Origin: Epiperipatus broadwayi
Taxonomy: Eukaryota; Onychophora; Udeonychophora; Euonychophora; Peripatidae
Assembly: GCA_028023455.1 (NCBI GenBank)
Contig: JAQFVV010000204.1
Coordinates: forward strand, 17,501-81,500
Reading direction: 5' to 3'
DNA length: 64,000 nucleotides
In this document: piece by piece, positions 36,810-47,932 of the stretch
How the letters are laid out: each line of letters begins with the position of its first letter
How positions within the stretch are numbered: the first letter of the stretch is position 1
Made by a program: the position numbers and the translations under genes
Notes under the pieces: generated by a model
Database searches by the model: none
What the model was told of the DNA's origin: nothing
What the model saw: the letters and a program-made list of their open reading frames with translations, nothing else

Positions 36810-38885
36810 ATGAATAATTGGGATAAAGATTTAGAAGTTGAAATGTCAAATTTTGTTGTAGAAGATAATAGTTGTGTGGAGAGCAGAGAAATAGAAAAAT
36901 CAGCAAATTCAGAAATAGTATTAGAAAATACTCAAAATATGGATAGTGAAATAGAGGAGGAAGAAGAGATAATTTTTAAAACTGAAGGAAAAGAAGTAGT
37001 GAAAGCTGAAAAAGATGTAGAGCATTCTAGTTTTGAGCAATATTTTAAAATAATAATGCAAAGTATGAGTTCAATAAAAGAAGATATGAAAGAAATGAAA
37101 GAGGATAATAATATTAGATTTGATTCTTTAAAAGAAGATATGAAAGAAATGAAAGAGGAGAATAAGATCTTTAAAAGAAGATATGAAAGAAATGAAAGAG
37201 GAGAATTATAAAAATAGTCTTAAATTAGATTCTTTAAAAGAAGATAATAATTCTATTAGGAATGAAATAAAAAATATGAATAGAAAATATAAATGGATAA
37301 TATAGATATAAGATTTGATAAGAATGAAGAAGTAATTGAGTCTTTAAAATTAGAAATACTAAAAGTTGATGATAGAAATCAAGAAAGGCTAGAAAGTAAA
37401 TTTCATGAGTTTTCAGAAAACACAATTAAAGGACTAAGAGATCAAATAGCTGAATCTATTGATCAATGTAAAATCAATAATAACAATTTAACTTGTAAAA
37501 TTGATGATTATAAATATAAAGTTGATGTTGAAATTGGTGATGTTAAAAACCAAGTGAGTAATCTTAATAAAGATATCAAAGATGTTAAGAGTGCTATAAT
37601 TCAGACAAAAAGGGACATAAAAAATGAAGTAGAGCAGGAATTAGTAGAGAAATTTAAGAGTATAGATGTTAAAAAGGTCGATGAAAATAAATATCGATCG
37701 AAAGTTGGAGAAAATATTAAACGTATTCAGAAGGATATAAAGGATCATGCAGGAATGATAGAACAAAGTAATAACAGTTATAAAGAAATTTTAGACAAGA
37801 ATCTAGATGAGTTCAGAAAAGAGCAAAAAGGGTATGTGAAGCAAGTGCTGGAACAGATGGACTTAGAAGGAAAATTTCAGCAAGTGTATGATCAAATGGA
37901 AATGAAAAGTATATGTAATGCCAAGGCAGAAATGTTTACCGGAAAAATAAGTAGTAAAGCATATGTTGACTATGTTGATTCTTCACAAATGAATAATATA
38001 GAGTTAATTAAGCCAAGTAGTAATAATAATAATCAGTCAGATAATACTCTTGTGAAGGAAATTGACAATAGACCAACTAGAGAAGTAATTAGTCATGAGG
38101 GTAGTTCAAATAATTCTATGGCCTTAAGGTTTATGAAAGTTAAACCGTTTAAAGGGGAATACATGGAAAACCCCTCGGAGTTTCTAAACAATCTAGATGA
38201 ATTGTTTTCGATATGTTCTTTGTCTGAAAAGGAGAAAGTAGCCGTGTGTAGCAATCATTTATACGGAGTAGCTAAAGATTGGTGGCAATCTCTGTTCGAG
38301 AAACCCATGACGTATGGTGATTTCAAATGTTTTATTGTCGGGAGCTTCTGGAACTCCGACAAACAGGATTGCATTCGGTATCAAATTACCCAAGATAAGT
38401 ACCAAGTTAGCAAAGGCAGCTACACCAGTTTTTTCCGAAGTCAAGCCGTTCGTTTGAAGACTTTGACTGCTTGTCCATTGTCGGAAGGACAAATTGTCAG
38501 AATAGTTAGACACAACTTACCAAAGCATGTGGAACAGTTGTTAATAGCTGCTGACCGTGGGACAATTGAGGAAGTCTCCGAAATATTAGATGCTCTGGAA
38601 GTAGCAGAGTTATCTATTGATAATAAGTTTAGGGTAAATAGGGATAAAAATAATTACCCATTAGCAAGTCTTAGTATTAATACTGGATTAAAATCTCCTG
38701 GAGGCTTTAAGAGAAATTTTAGTTATAAAGGTAGAAATAGAATGTCTCCATATGTTAAGAGAACTGTACAGTATAATACAAATAGAGATAGAAGTGATGA
38801 TTTGCAAAATCAGCCTTCTACAAGTGGTATAACTACCATATTGAAGAGACCAGCTAATAAAACTAATAGTAAGAAGTTAAATTAG
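36810..38885 (+). pseudogene. gag: gag of the young Gypsy element, frame disrupted
   Basis: The frame opens with ATG at 36810, has an acidic N-terminus and then a long coiled-coil region rich in K and E. At 37075-37200 an 18-residue unit around LKEDMKEMKED repeats; the second unit has lost bases, shifting the frame so that it stops at 37211. The original frame resumes at 37293 and runs to 38885. The resumed part has the capsid fold of Gypsy gag (FKGEYMENPSEFLNNLDELF, then KDWWQSL and YTSFFRSQAVRLKTL) and a basic C-terminus. No CCHC zinc knuckle is present; basic residues may bind RNA instead. Unless two ribosomal shifts occur, full Gag is not made from this copy. Confidence 0.85.
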
Positions 38886-38893
38886 AAAGGTCT

Positions 38894-41800
38894 TTGTACG
38901 TTAGTTCCTCTTTGCAAGGACCTGTTGCTAACAAAATGGGGAACGATCAGATGTGGATGCTGAATGCTTTAGATCTTGATATTGATTATCTAGAGCCCTT
39001 TACTATAGGCGAACCACCAATAACCTATCAGTGTCCCATTGTAATTTTGCATATAAATGGTATTAGAGTTGAAGCCCTAATTGACTCCGGAAGTCAAGCT
39101 TCCATATTGTCAGAGTCAATGTATCAAAATCTGGTGAGTGTAGAAAGGGATATACCTTCATTGCCAGTAAAACAAATTCAAGTAACTTTAGCAAATGGAA
39201 AGAGGACAAAGTTATCAAATAAACAAGTCTGGATTACCTTCAAAATAAATAATACAGAATTTGGGCATGTTTTTCTTATTATGCCTGGATTAATACATGA
39301 AGCCATAATAGGAGCTGACTTCATGATTTTGAATAAATGTCAGATAGATTTTCATAATAGGATTTTTATTTGTAAAGAAGAAAGGCTTAATTTTGAATAT
39401 GGTATGCATAACCTTTCTAGTCAATTATTATGCATACAGAACACATTAATTGATGCCAGCATAAAGGCTAAAATTGAACATGTTTATGCAATAAATTCTG
39501 AATTGGGTGAAAATTTATATCAATTAATGTATAATTTTAAGAATATTTTCTCTAAAATTCCTGGTATAATAAAGGGATATACCCATAGAATAAAATTGAA
39601 GAGTAATGATCCTTTCCATCAAAAGATGTACCCAATTCCTTACCAATATAAGGATGAGGTACAGAGTCAAATTGACAAAATGCTAGAGTGGGATATAATT
39701 AAGAAATGCCCTTCTCCTTACGTAAACCCATTGGTTATTGTGAAGAAGAAGGATGGCAGTATTAGAGTATGCTTGGATGCTCGTATGTTAAATAATGTAA
39801 CTGTACCAGAACGTGACATTCCTCCACCTGTACATGAGCTCTTAACTAAATTTCACAAGAGGTCAATTTTCTCTACATTTGATCTGACAGCTAGTTATTG
39901 GCAAATACCACTGCATGAGAGTGATCAGCAATATACTGCATTTAGATTTCAAGGCCAGTCGTATGTTTTCAGACGGATGCCTTTTGGTCTCATTAATAGT
40001 GGTGCTGGCTTGATCAGATGTTTAGACATGATTTTTTCGAAACAATTGAAAGAGAAAATCATCATGTATGTGGATGATATAGTTATTGCTTCTGATAGTT
40101 TACATGAGCATATCCAACATTTAAAATTATTTTTTACTGAGTGTCAGATGCAAAATGTTAAAATAAATATGGAAAAATGTTCAATAGCAGCTAAAGAAAT
40201 TACTTTTCTAGGTCATTTAATAAATGAGCATGGAATCCAGCCCCATCCTGAAAAGATTGCAGCTATTCAACGTTTTCCCATCCCAAAAACAGTAAAACAG
40301 TTAAAATCATTTTTCGGATTGTGTAATTATTATAATAGGTTTTACAAAAATTTCGCGGAAGATACTATAAACTTATCTAAATTATTAAAGAAATCTGAAA
40401 AATGGAAATGGACTATTGAACATGACCATGAATTTAATATAATTAAAAGTAAATTTCTAAAACACGTAATTTTAATGTATCCTGACTTTAGTAAAACATT
40501 TTATGTGCAGACAGATAGTAGTTACTATGGTCTGGGAGTAGTGTTATATCAGCTCGATGAGGATCAGGTACCTCATGTGTTGTACTTCTTAAGCCGTCAT
40601 TTAAGAGGTGCTGAGTTGAATTACACTATTACTGAAAAGGAAACCCTAGCTGTTGTTTGGGCTTTTCAGAAATTACGCCAATTTTTATTGGGATCAGAAG
40701 TAATTGTGCTGACCGACCATAGAAGCTTGGAGTTTTTGAACAAAAGCTACCTCAGTAATGAGAGACTTGTTAGGTGGAGCTTATATCTCCAGCAGTTCAA
40801 CTATAGAGTGATCTATATTGAAGGGAGACAGAATATCCCTGCTGATATTCTTAGCCGCCACCCTATTTGTCTGTTATCCCAACATCCTAATGCTCAAAAT
40901 ATAATTATTAGTAGTGTGGATGTAGACAGGGATGAATCTATAGTAGATGATTATAATAATCTTACTATGATTCAAGGTCAGGATCATAAATTAAATAGAA
41001 TCATGACTATCTTAAATAATCATGATAATAAAAATAGTAAGAATAAAAGTATAAGAAGGATTTTTAGCAAGTATAAGATGTATCAGAATTTACTTATGTA
41101 CAATTTAAGTTCAAATCAGGGGGAATCATGGAGGATAGTTGTTCCTGACTCCATGATTGATAAAGTAATTATGTATGTACATTGTAGTTATGGTCACTAC
41201 GGTGCACCAAAGATTATGTACGTATTAAAATCTATTTTTTATTGGGATAAAATGTATAAGCGTGTCATAAGGAAAATTAAAACATGTTCTACTTGCTTGA
41301 AATCTAAATATTGTAACAAATCATATGTTGGGGTGATGCAGCCAATTATTCCAAATCAAGTTAATGAATTGTTGGCTATTGATTTTTATGGGCCTTTACC
41401 ACCATTTAAACAACAGAAATTTATTTTAGTAGCTTATGATGTATTCAGTAAGTTTGTAGCAGCATATCCTGTGCCTAAAACTAGTGCACATTTTGTTATA
41501 AAATGCATGATGAATTATCAGTTTCCATTAGTAGGAAAACCAAAAATTATATTAACAGATCATGCTACTGCTTTTATATCGAATAGATGGAATGATCGGA
41601 TTCAAGCGCAAGACCTCAAACATGTTATGAGCTCCATAAGAAACCCTCAATCTAATCCATGCGAACGTGTTATGCGGGAGCTTAGTCGATTGTTTAGGGT
41701 GTATGTAGCTGATAATCATAAGAAGTGGGTGCAAAAACTTCCTGAGGTTATTAACTATATTAATAGTACGTGTAATGAGTCCACTGGTTTCACTCCTATT

Positions 41801-42166
41801 CGTTTGCATTATGGGAAACATGAGCCCTTATTAATTAGAACGCCTATACCAATTGTTAGAGAACCAATTGATAGGGATGAGGATAATAATCAAGCTAAAG
41901 TAAAGCTTCATATTATGGGTGCTAAAAGAGTAAAGAAAGCCCATAATAAACCACATCCATTTAAAATTAATGATTTAGTTCTGGTTAGAACACCCCATGT
42001 TAGCAACCTACAAAGAAATCAATTTAAAAAATTTCTTAGTCTATATGAAGGTCCATATAGAATATCCTGCAAAGTAGGAGAGAATGCGTTTATGTTAACC
42101 ACACCAGATGGGGAAAAGGGAACTTATAATGCAAGGAGCCTAATTCCATTTCCATCTGAGATGTGA
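38894..42166 (+). CDS. pol: Gypsy pol polyprotein: protease, reverse transcriptase, RNase H, integrase
   Basis: A single 1090-codon open frame. Protease: DSGS with D64. Reverse transcriptase: FDLTASYWQIP with D330, MPFGL, and YVDD 392-395. RNase H: D541, E581 and D608. Integrase zinc finger: H763, H768, C798, C801; catalytic triad D830, D889, E924. The C-terminus has YEGPY (1051-1055), the GPY/F module. No chromodomain follows. All key residues are in place. The frame is -1 relative to gag and overlaps its end: it is open from 38873, while gag stops at 38885. The first possible start is a TTG at 38894, so Pol is probably made by frameshifting or reinitiation; I see no canonical slippery heptamer in the 13-base overlap. 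Confidence 0.95.
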   Translation: MYVSSSLQGPVANKMGNDQMWMLNALDLDIDYLEPFTIGEPPITYQCPIVILHINGIRVEALIDSGSQASILSESMYQNLVSVERDIPSLPVKQIQVTLANGKRTKLSNKQVWITFKINNTEFGHVFLIMPGLIHEAIIGADFMILNKCQIDFHNRIFICKEERLNFEYGMHNLSSQLLCIQNTLIDASIKAKIEHVYAINSELGENLYQLMYNFKNIFSKIPGIIKGYTHRIKLKSNDPFHQKMYPIPYQYKDEVQSQIDKMLEWDIIKKCPSPYVNPLVIVKKKDGSIRVCLDARMLNNVTVPERDIPPPVHELLTKFHKRSIFSTFDLTASYWQIPLHESDQQYTAFRFQGQSYVFRRMPFGLINSGAGLIRCLDMIFSKQLKEKIIMYVDDIVIASDSLHEHIQHLKLFFTECQMQNVKINMEKCSIAAKEITFLGHLINEHGIQPHPEKIAAIQRFPIPKTVKQLKSFFGLCNYYNRFYKNFAEDTINLSKLLKKSEKWKWTIEHDHEFNIIKSKFLKHVILMYPDFSKTFYVQTDSSYYGLGVVLYQLDEDQVPHVLYFLSRHLRGAELNYTITEKETLAVVWAFQKLRQFLLGSEVIVLTDHRSLEFLNKSYLSNERLVRWSLYLQQFNYRVIYIEGRQNIPADILSRHPICLLSQHPNAQNIIISSVDVDRDESIVDDYNNLTMIQGQDHKLNRIMTILNNHDNKNSKNKSIRRIFSKYKMYQNLLMYNLSSNQGESWRIVVPDSMIDKVIMYVHCSYGHYGAPKIMYVLKSIFYWDKMYKRVIRKIKTCSTCLKSKYCNKSYVGVMQPIIPNQVNELLAIDFYGPLPPFKQQKFILVAYDVFSKFVAAYPVPKTSAHFVIKCMMNYQFPLVGKPKIILTDHATAFISNRWNDRIQAQDLKHVMSSIRNPQSNPCERVMRELSRLFRVYVADNHKKWVQKLPEVINYINSTCNESTGFTPIRLHYGKHEPLLIRTPIPIVREPIDRDEDNNQAKVKLHIMGAKRVKKAHNKPHPFKINDLVLVRTPHVSNLQRNQFKKFLSLYEGPYRISCKVGENAFMLTTPDGEKGTYNARSLIPFPSEM

Positions 42167-42169
42167 GTT

Positions 42170-42960
42170 ACAATTGTAAAAATGTTGTGAATAAATATTT
42201 TAATGTAATATTTAAATACTTGCTTTATTCACATAAGGAAATAATTTATTATGTAATAAATTAGCATGATGAATAAAGTTTAGTTGAAGAAATTTACAAA
42301 ATATGTAAATGATATTTTAAGAAGAAATAAGTTTTGTCATAATGACTAAGTAGAAATGGAATTAGTTATTGAAGTAAATATATTTTAAACAAGAAGTTAA
42401 ATAATAGAGTTAAAGAGTATAAAACTCATATGTTTAAAGTATATATAATTAAATCTTATAAAAGATTAATTTGTATTAAGGTAGTGATCATGAAAGTGAT
42501 TAATCTTAAAAGATGAAGTTAATCATTTTAAAAGAGAAATATATAGATTTGCTGAATAATAATCTATAAGATTGCTAATGAAATTAGCAATGAGTTATAA
42601 ATAAAATACATAGAGTAGTTTAAAATATAGTATTAACTATAATAATATGTATTTTTAGTAGCTTATGTAAAGGTGTATTTAAGAGAATTTAAATACTTGA
42701 TATTTGTAGAAATATTAGGGAAATGAAAGTAACCTAATTAAGAGATAAGTAAAGAGAAGTGAAACTTAATTTAGGAAGTAAAGAAGTCATTGTAGTTTAT
42801 TTAAAAGTGTTTTCTTAGTGAAATTTGAGATGATATTTCAATGCTTTATGAAACTTTGTGATAAAGTAATGTGTTATGATATTTAAATGATAAGAAAGAT
42901 AAAATTGATAAATGTGGAGTAAAGATGTTAAAGATGAAGGTTAAATTTAAAATTTTATTC
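42170..42960 (+). other. Noncoding stretch between pol and the polypurine tract
   Basis: About 0.8 kb, AT-rich, without an open frame of note. An envelope gene would lie here if the element had one; there is none. Confidence 0.7.
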
Positions 42961-42974
42961 GAAGGAGGGGAATA
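42961..42974 (+). promoter_or_regulatory. Polypurine tract
   Basis: GAAGGAGGGGAATA directly precedes the TGTGCCC start of the 3' LTR, the place and composition expected for the plus-strand primer. Confidence 0.85.
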
Positions 42975-45900
42975 TGTGCCCTTTTATATGGGTCACCATT
43001 TAAGTTTTGTGCTAATCTAGTGGAAAATTTTAAATTTAAGAAGTATTTTAAAAGTGTGATGTTGACTTTGCTTGTGGTAATGTTACCATAAGTTTAATTA
43101 AAGCAATCTATGAGTGTTTGATATGTGAATTGTGTTGATCTTGAGAAGATATTTAAATGATGATGATTATGATGTAATACTGCATTAATATGTTTAATAA
43201 CAAATGTTTGAAGCTAAAGTATTTAAAAGACAAGTTAAAATTAGATAAAAATATTTATTTAATTTGAAATATATGTTAAAAGTGAATAAAAATATTTTAA
43301 ATTATAAGTACTTAAATTGAGATTAATATTTGATTTTAATCATATCAAATAATTATTTTAAAATCTATTATAATATCTTATTTATTTTTAAAAATAAATA
43401 TTTATTTTAAAAAAGCAATTGTTAAGTTTATTTTTAGACAAGCGTTCTTGTATTATAAAGAACAGATGTTATACACACGCGTGGAAGTTGTCTAATAAAG
43501 TTGCAATTATTATTTTACAAAATCATGTTATAAAATTTATAAATAATACGTGAGTTATCACGAGATAAAAATAAAGATATTAATGTAAAATATTAAATTT
43601 GATTTTAAAAATATTGTCTTAAAAATGTAACGTATTTAAAAAGATTTAATTTATTTTAAAATGATCTTATAAAAGTTAAGATTTAAATTAAGTGAGAAAT
43701 AATATTTCAAAAGAATGTTTAATAGATTTAAATAAACGATAAATATTGTTTTGAAAGAATTTGATAAAATATCAAATATTAAATAAGTCATTATTTTATT
43801 TTTAATAGTGAGTTGATAAATATGTAAATAAGCAAAGTTTGATTGTTTAATCGAACCAATCAGATAAGGAGTTTCTGGCAGTATATAAGCTGGATTCAAT
43901 TGTTGAGGGGGTCTCTCTACAATAAAACTTCTAAGTCGTTTGTGCTATTAAAAAAATAGCTGAGTAAATTTATAAACGCTCTTAAAAATCAGTTGTAAAA
44001 TCATAAGAGTGTTATTGAATAATTTATAATATTTTTAAAGTAATGAATATGCAGGAGTAACTTAATTTTCCCTATCATCTTCTCAATATCGAAACTCAAT
44101 TTACGTACAAATAATCAATGGAAACATCACGTATCGGAGAAATTTATCAGAAACTTTATGCTGGAAAAGTAACAGACGCTGGATTAGAACATAAAACTAC
44201 AAGATGGAGAAAAGTAGTATTTTGGACTATAAATAGTTTTCAAAAGTTAAATTACTATTGTCTATTACTAATAGATATTTTAAAGAAATATAAATATTTC
44301 TGTAAAAGAAAGTATTTTGACAAATTATAGAAGTAAAATATGTATCTTAAGGAAAGATATAAGATGCAATAGTAATTTTAAATAAATACTTGCCTTGTTA
44401 AGTCTTTATGCTAAAAGACTAAATATTGACGTTTTAAAAAGGCAAATAGACTATAAATATGATTATTTAAAATCACAATATAATAAAATTGCTATATCGA
44501 AGTAATCTAAACGCTGGACGTTATAGATGGAAAAATTAATTCTTACCGGAATATGGTATTTACAAATGCGCAAGTAATACATGGATATCCAAATCAAGTT
44601 AAACTAAGCCAAGCCAAACTAAGTTAATTTAAAATAATTGAAGGATAATTTTATAAATTATAACTTAGTTTTGAAATAATAACTTTTGAATAATAATCTA
44701 TGAAGAACTGGATCCAGAATTTATAAACTATTTTTGAATTTTATTTGTTTTCTTGTGGAACTTATTATTTTTTTAAAAAAATAAACGTTATCATTTTTAT
44801 TATAAACTTTCAAGAAGCACGTGATTCAACGGAACAGGAAATAGTGTTTTATTGACTTTATACGGAGGATATTTGTTGGAACTTTTATGGTAGGAAAAAT
44901 CAACGATGGAATATGTAATATAAATTTATTTTATTTATTTAACATAAAATTTAAATATTATTAAACTCTTTAAAAAGTAGGTTAGGTACATTTATTAAAT
45001 AGTAACTTAAAAATAATATAATAATTAATTACATAAACTTATTTTTATAATTAATATAACACGGAATATTCTAATGAATGTTTATGAGTGAAAATGTGAA
45101 TGATTTTTTATTTTATGAAGCTGCAAATTCCGAAGAATACTGGATAGCAGAATGGACATTATTATTGTTATGGTAAAAAATATTGTATAATTTTTTTTTT
45201 AAAAAAATGAATTTAATATGTTTTTCTTTAGATCAACTGAATATTATGTTGTTGTAGAATGAATGGATAAATATATTATGAAAACACATACATTATATTG
45301 ACATCAAACTTTATTAAAATATGCATAATTTTTAATTTATAATATAAACATGACATAACATTACGTAAAAAGTTTGAGAAATAATTATATGATTCTTTCG
45401 TAAATAATTTTGATATTTTTATTTATGCTTAGTATTAAAATGATGTTTATTACTTATCTAAGTAATTATTTTATTTTTTTGAAATTTAGAAAAGGATTTT
45501 AAAAGTCTATATTTTTGTGTATTTTGTTTATTGAATAAGCTAAGTTACGTTATGAGTAGAAGCCTATATTTAGATTGAAAAGTTTACTAAGTATAGACAA
45601 TATAGTATGAGTAATTTGGATAATGAATATTTTATTTGAAGTTGATATTTGTTTTCCGGAAAATGTTTTAAATAAGTTTAGAATATGTTTTATAGATAGA
45701 AATTTATTAGAAAGGTTAGTAAAGCACATAGGGTAAAATAATGATTTTACACAGAAAGGAATCATAAAATTTATCTAATGTAATGTTTTTATGAATTTAA
45801 AATTGATAAATGATTTAAATATTAATGTTTGAATAATACAAATATAGAATGCATATTTTATAAAATGTATAACAGGAATTACATTAAGTAAAGTATAAGT

Positions 45901-47222
45901 ACAGTCAATTATTTGTTTACATTACAAAGACATCTTAATTTTATATAAAGTTATTAGGCAATGCTAATAACAAAGTGAATACATGATAATACATTATAAA
46001 TGATATTTAATTAATGTAGTTATTTAATAGGTAGAGTTACATTATCTACACATACTACATAGATAATCTTGACATGTATTATTATTTGTAATAATTAAAG
46101 ATTACTACTATTTATTTTTCAAATCTAAGTTTTAAGAAAAACACACTGTAATAATATTAATATAGCATTTGAAGCAATGTGTAATTGCTTATTAAGTACA
46201 TAAGTTAATAACAGTGTAAGCCTCTTATATTTGTATTTCTTATTTTTTTATTTATTTGTTGTTATAAATTTTAAATTGTAAATAGTGTAAATAAATTTTA
46301 TTTGAAGTTATTGTAAATAAATTTGTTAATTTGTTTTAAAAGTGTGTCAAGTTTCATTATTTTTCACCTCAGCATTTTGACATCAGATGATTTGAAATAA
46401 ACATAATATTTGCACAAAATTGAATTTGTTATTATTACTTAGAATTGAATACCATATTTGCTTAACATTATTTTATAAGAATTGATTGACATGAACATAA
46501 ATATTACAATGGTCATAAGATGATTATAATGCACATTATAAGAATACAATATTGTTTATTGCCACAGATTATGAAGTATAAGATTTTGATCTATTCCAAA
46601 ATTAAGATACCATATGAAATAAAAGATATACATATGATTGTTTATTTATTTAATGATTAATTATATCATAGAAATAGATGAGATTAAATTACATTCTAAG
46701 ATTAGTATTATTATTATTATTTAAATAAGTTAGGTGTATTTAAGTTTGATATAAAATCCCACATCATACTTATTTACATGAGTTATTATTATTTTAAAAC
46801 AGCTTAGAAGAACCTGAGATTATTTAATTATATTTTAAGTTAAAAGTTAGGAATTATTTTAGTATTATTAAAGATAATTTATTTCATTTAAAAGCCATAA
46901 GAATGCTATAGATGTAGTGGTAAAGTGATAGGGTAGTGATAGTATTCTTATGCCATTGAGACAGTATCTTGGGAGATATTGACTCAGTGTAAATCTGCTT
47001 ATTACTTTGTAACTTTACTTCGCAGTCTCATAATTTTATTAAATACTTATTTAATTAATATAATCTAGAACTATATTGATTTTGATGATTGATAATAAAT
47101 TTAATTAAGATATGATAATATAAAAAGTATATTAAAGATAGATATGCAAATTTTAATTAAGCATAATAATGTAACTGAGCTAGTTGTATTTTAAACTATT
47201 TTATATATCCAGAAGTAAGGGT

Positions 47223-47225
<3 letters not shown>
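42975..47225 (+). repeat. 3' LTR of the young Gypsy element
   Basis: 4251 bases matching the 5' LTR from TGTGCCC to GGGTACA. Small indels and scattered substitutions separate the two. CCAAT is at 43856-43860, TATATAA at 43882-43888 (TATAAAA in the 5' LTR) and AATAAA at 43921-43926. It is followed at once by the (TA)n target. Confidence 0.93.

Positions 47226-47274
<49 letters not shown>
47226..47274. repeat. (TA)n target tract right of the Gypsy element
   Basis: Continuation of the TA tract that ends at 31823; the two were one before insertion. Confidence 0.9.
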
Positions 47275-47278
<4 letters not shown>

Positions 47279-47604
47279 GGTCAATGGTTTGATAAAAGTG
47301 GGAGGGAAATTGTCAATGTCAGAAATTAAGAAGCTGTAATATATATTGATAATATAAGAGGAGAGTTATTTATTTGATGATAGATAGTAGATATAGGAAA
47401 GGAAAAGATGAATAAGGAAATGTATAATCGATGTATACCTATGTATAAATTTGTAAAAATTATATTTTTTTCATGGGATTATTTCTAAGCGTAACCACTA
47501 GAGAGTGTATAATCTGTAGAATGTTGATTATCACATGATTAATTTTTTAAATGGGATTTTGAGAAGGTTGATATGTGAATGAAAGTCGATTTGAAGATAT
47601 TAAA

Positions 47605-47720
47605 TTGCATACAAACCAGCTGTCTACTATTTCGAGTTATGTGTAATTTGATTACGTGTTTATAAGGTTTTAACAACATTATCGCTATATAAGTTGCTAG
47701 AAAATGATCATAAGAAATGA
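47605..47720 (+). repeat. Fragment related to the start of the old Penelope-like element
   Basis: AAATTGCATACAAACCAG (47606-47623) is identical to 24106-24123, and similarity continues for about 110 bases (TATTTCG-GTTATGT, ATATAAGTT-CT-GAAAATGAT). It is a separate truncated copy or shared 5' region of that repeat family. Confidence 0.6.
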
Positions 47721-47774
47721 TATATATATATATATGAAATAGACCCAGTGCATGGAGCTATTTGAAAATTTCAA

Positions 47775-47932
47775 ATATAAAATGTCAAATCATTCCTCCA
47801 AACGTTATGTTGTTGTCTTTTTTAGAGAAGCTACCTACCTACCTTATTTGGTATTCAGACTTTATCTTTATGCATAAGGAAGCATTTCCTAAAAAAAAAC
47901 GTAATGTTTGGGGAAGTGATTTGACGTTATAT
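47775..47932. repeat. Imperfect inverted repeat, miniature foldback candidate
   Basis: Arms of about 34 bases (47775-47807 with core GTCAAATCATTCCTCCAAAC, and 47895-47932 with core GTTTGGGGAAGTGATTTGAC) flank a loop of roughly 90 bases. The plus frame at 47762-47947 merely runs through it. Confidence 0.55.

Larger units (their letters stand above)
31824..47225 (+). mobile_element. Young Ty3/Gypsy retrotransposon with very long LTRs
   Basis: It totals 15.4 kb: two LTRs of about 4258 and 4251 bases, nearly identical by eye, around a 6.9-kb interior with primer-binding site, gag, pol and polypurine tract. The LTRs start TGTGCCC and end GGGTACA. Both flanks read ATAT (31820-31823 and 47226-47229), compatible with a 4-bp target duplication, although the site is a TA tract so this is weak alone. 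Pol is intact; gag carries a local frame disruption. There is no third frame for an envelope: 42170-42960, between pol and the polypurine tract, is AT-rich and noncoding. Near-identical LTRs mean recent insertion. Confidence 0.95.

Noticed and set aside
41552-41821. Minus-strand gene inside pol
   Set aside because: Shadow frame of the integrase region.
42170-42960. Envelope gene that would make the Gypsy element a retrovirus
   Set aside because: No open frame, signal peptide or membrane anchor; the region is noncoding.
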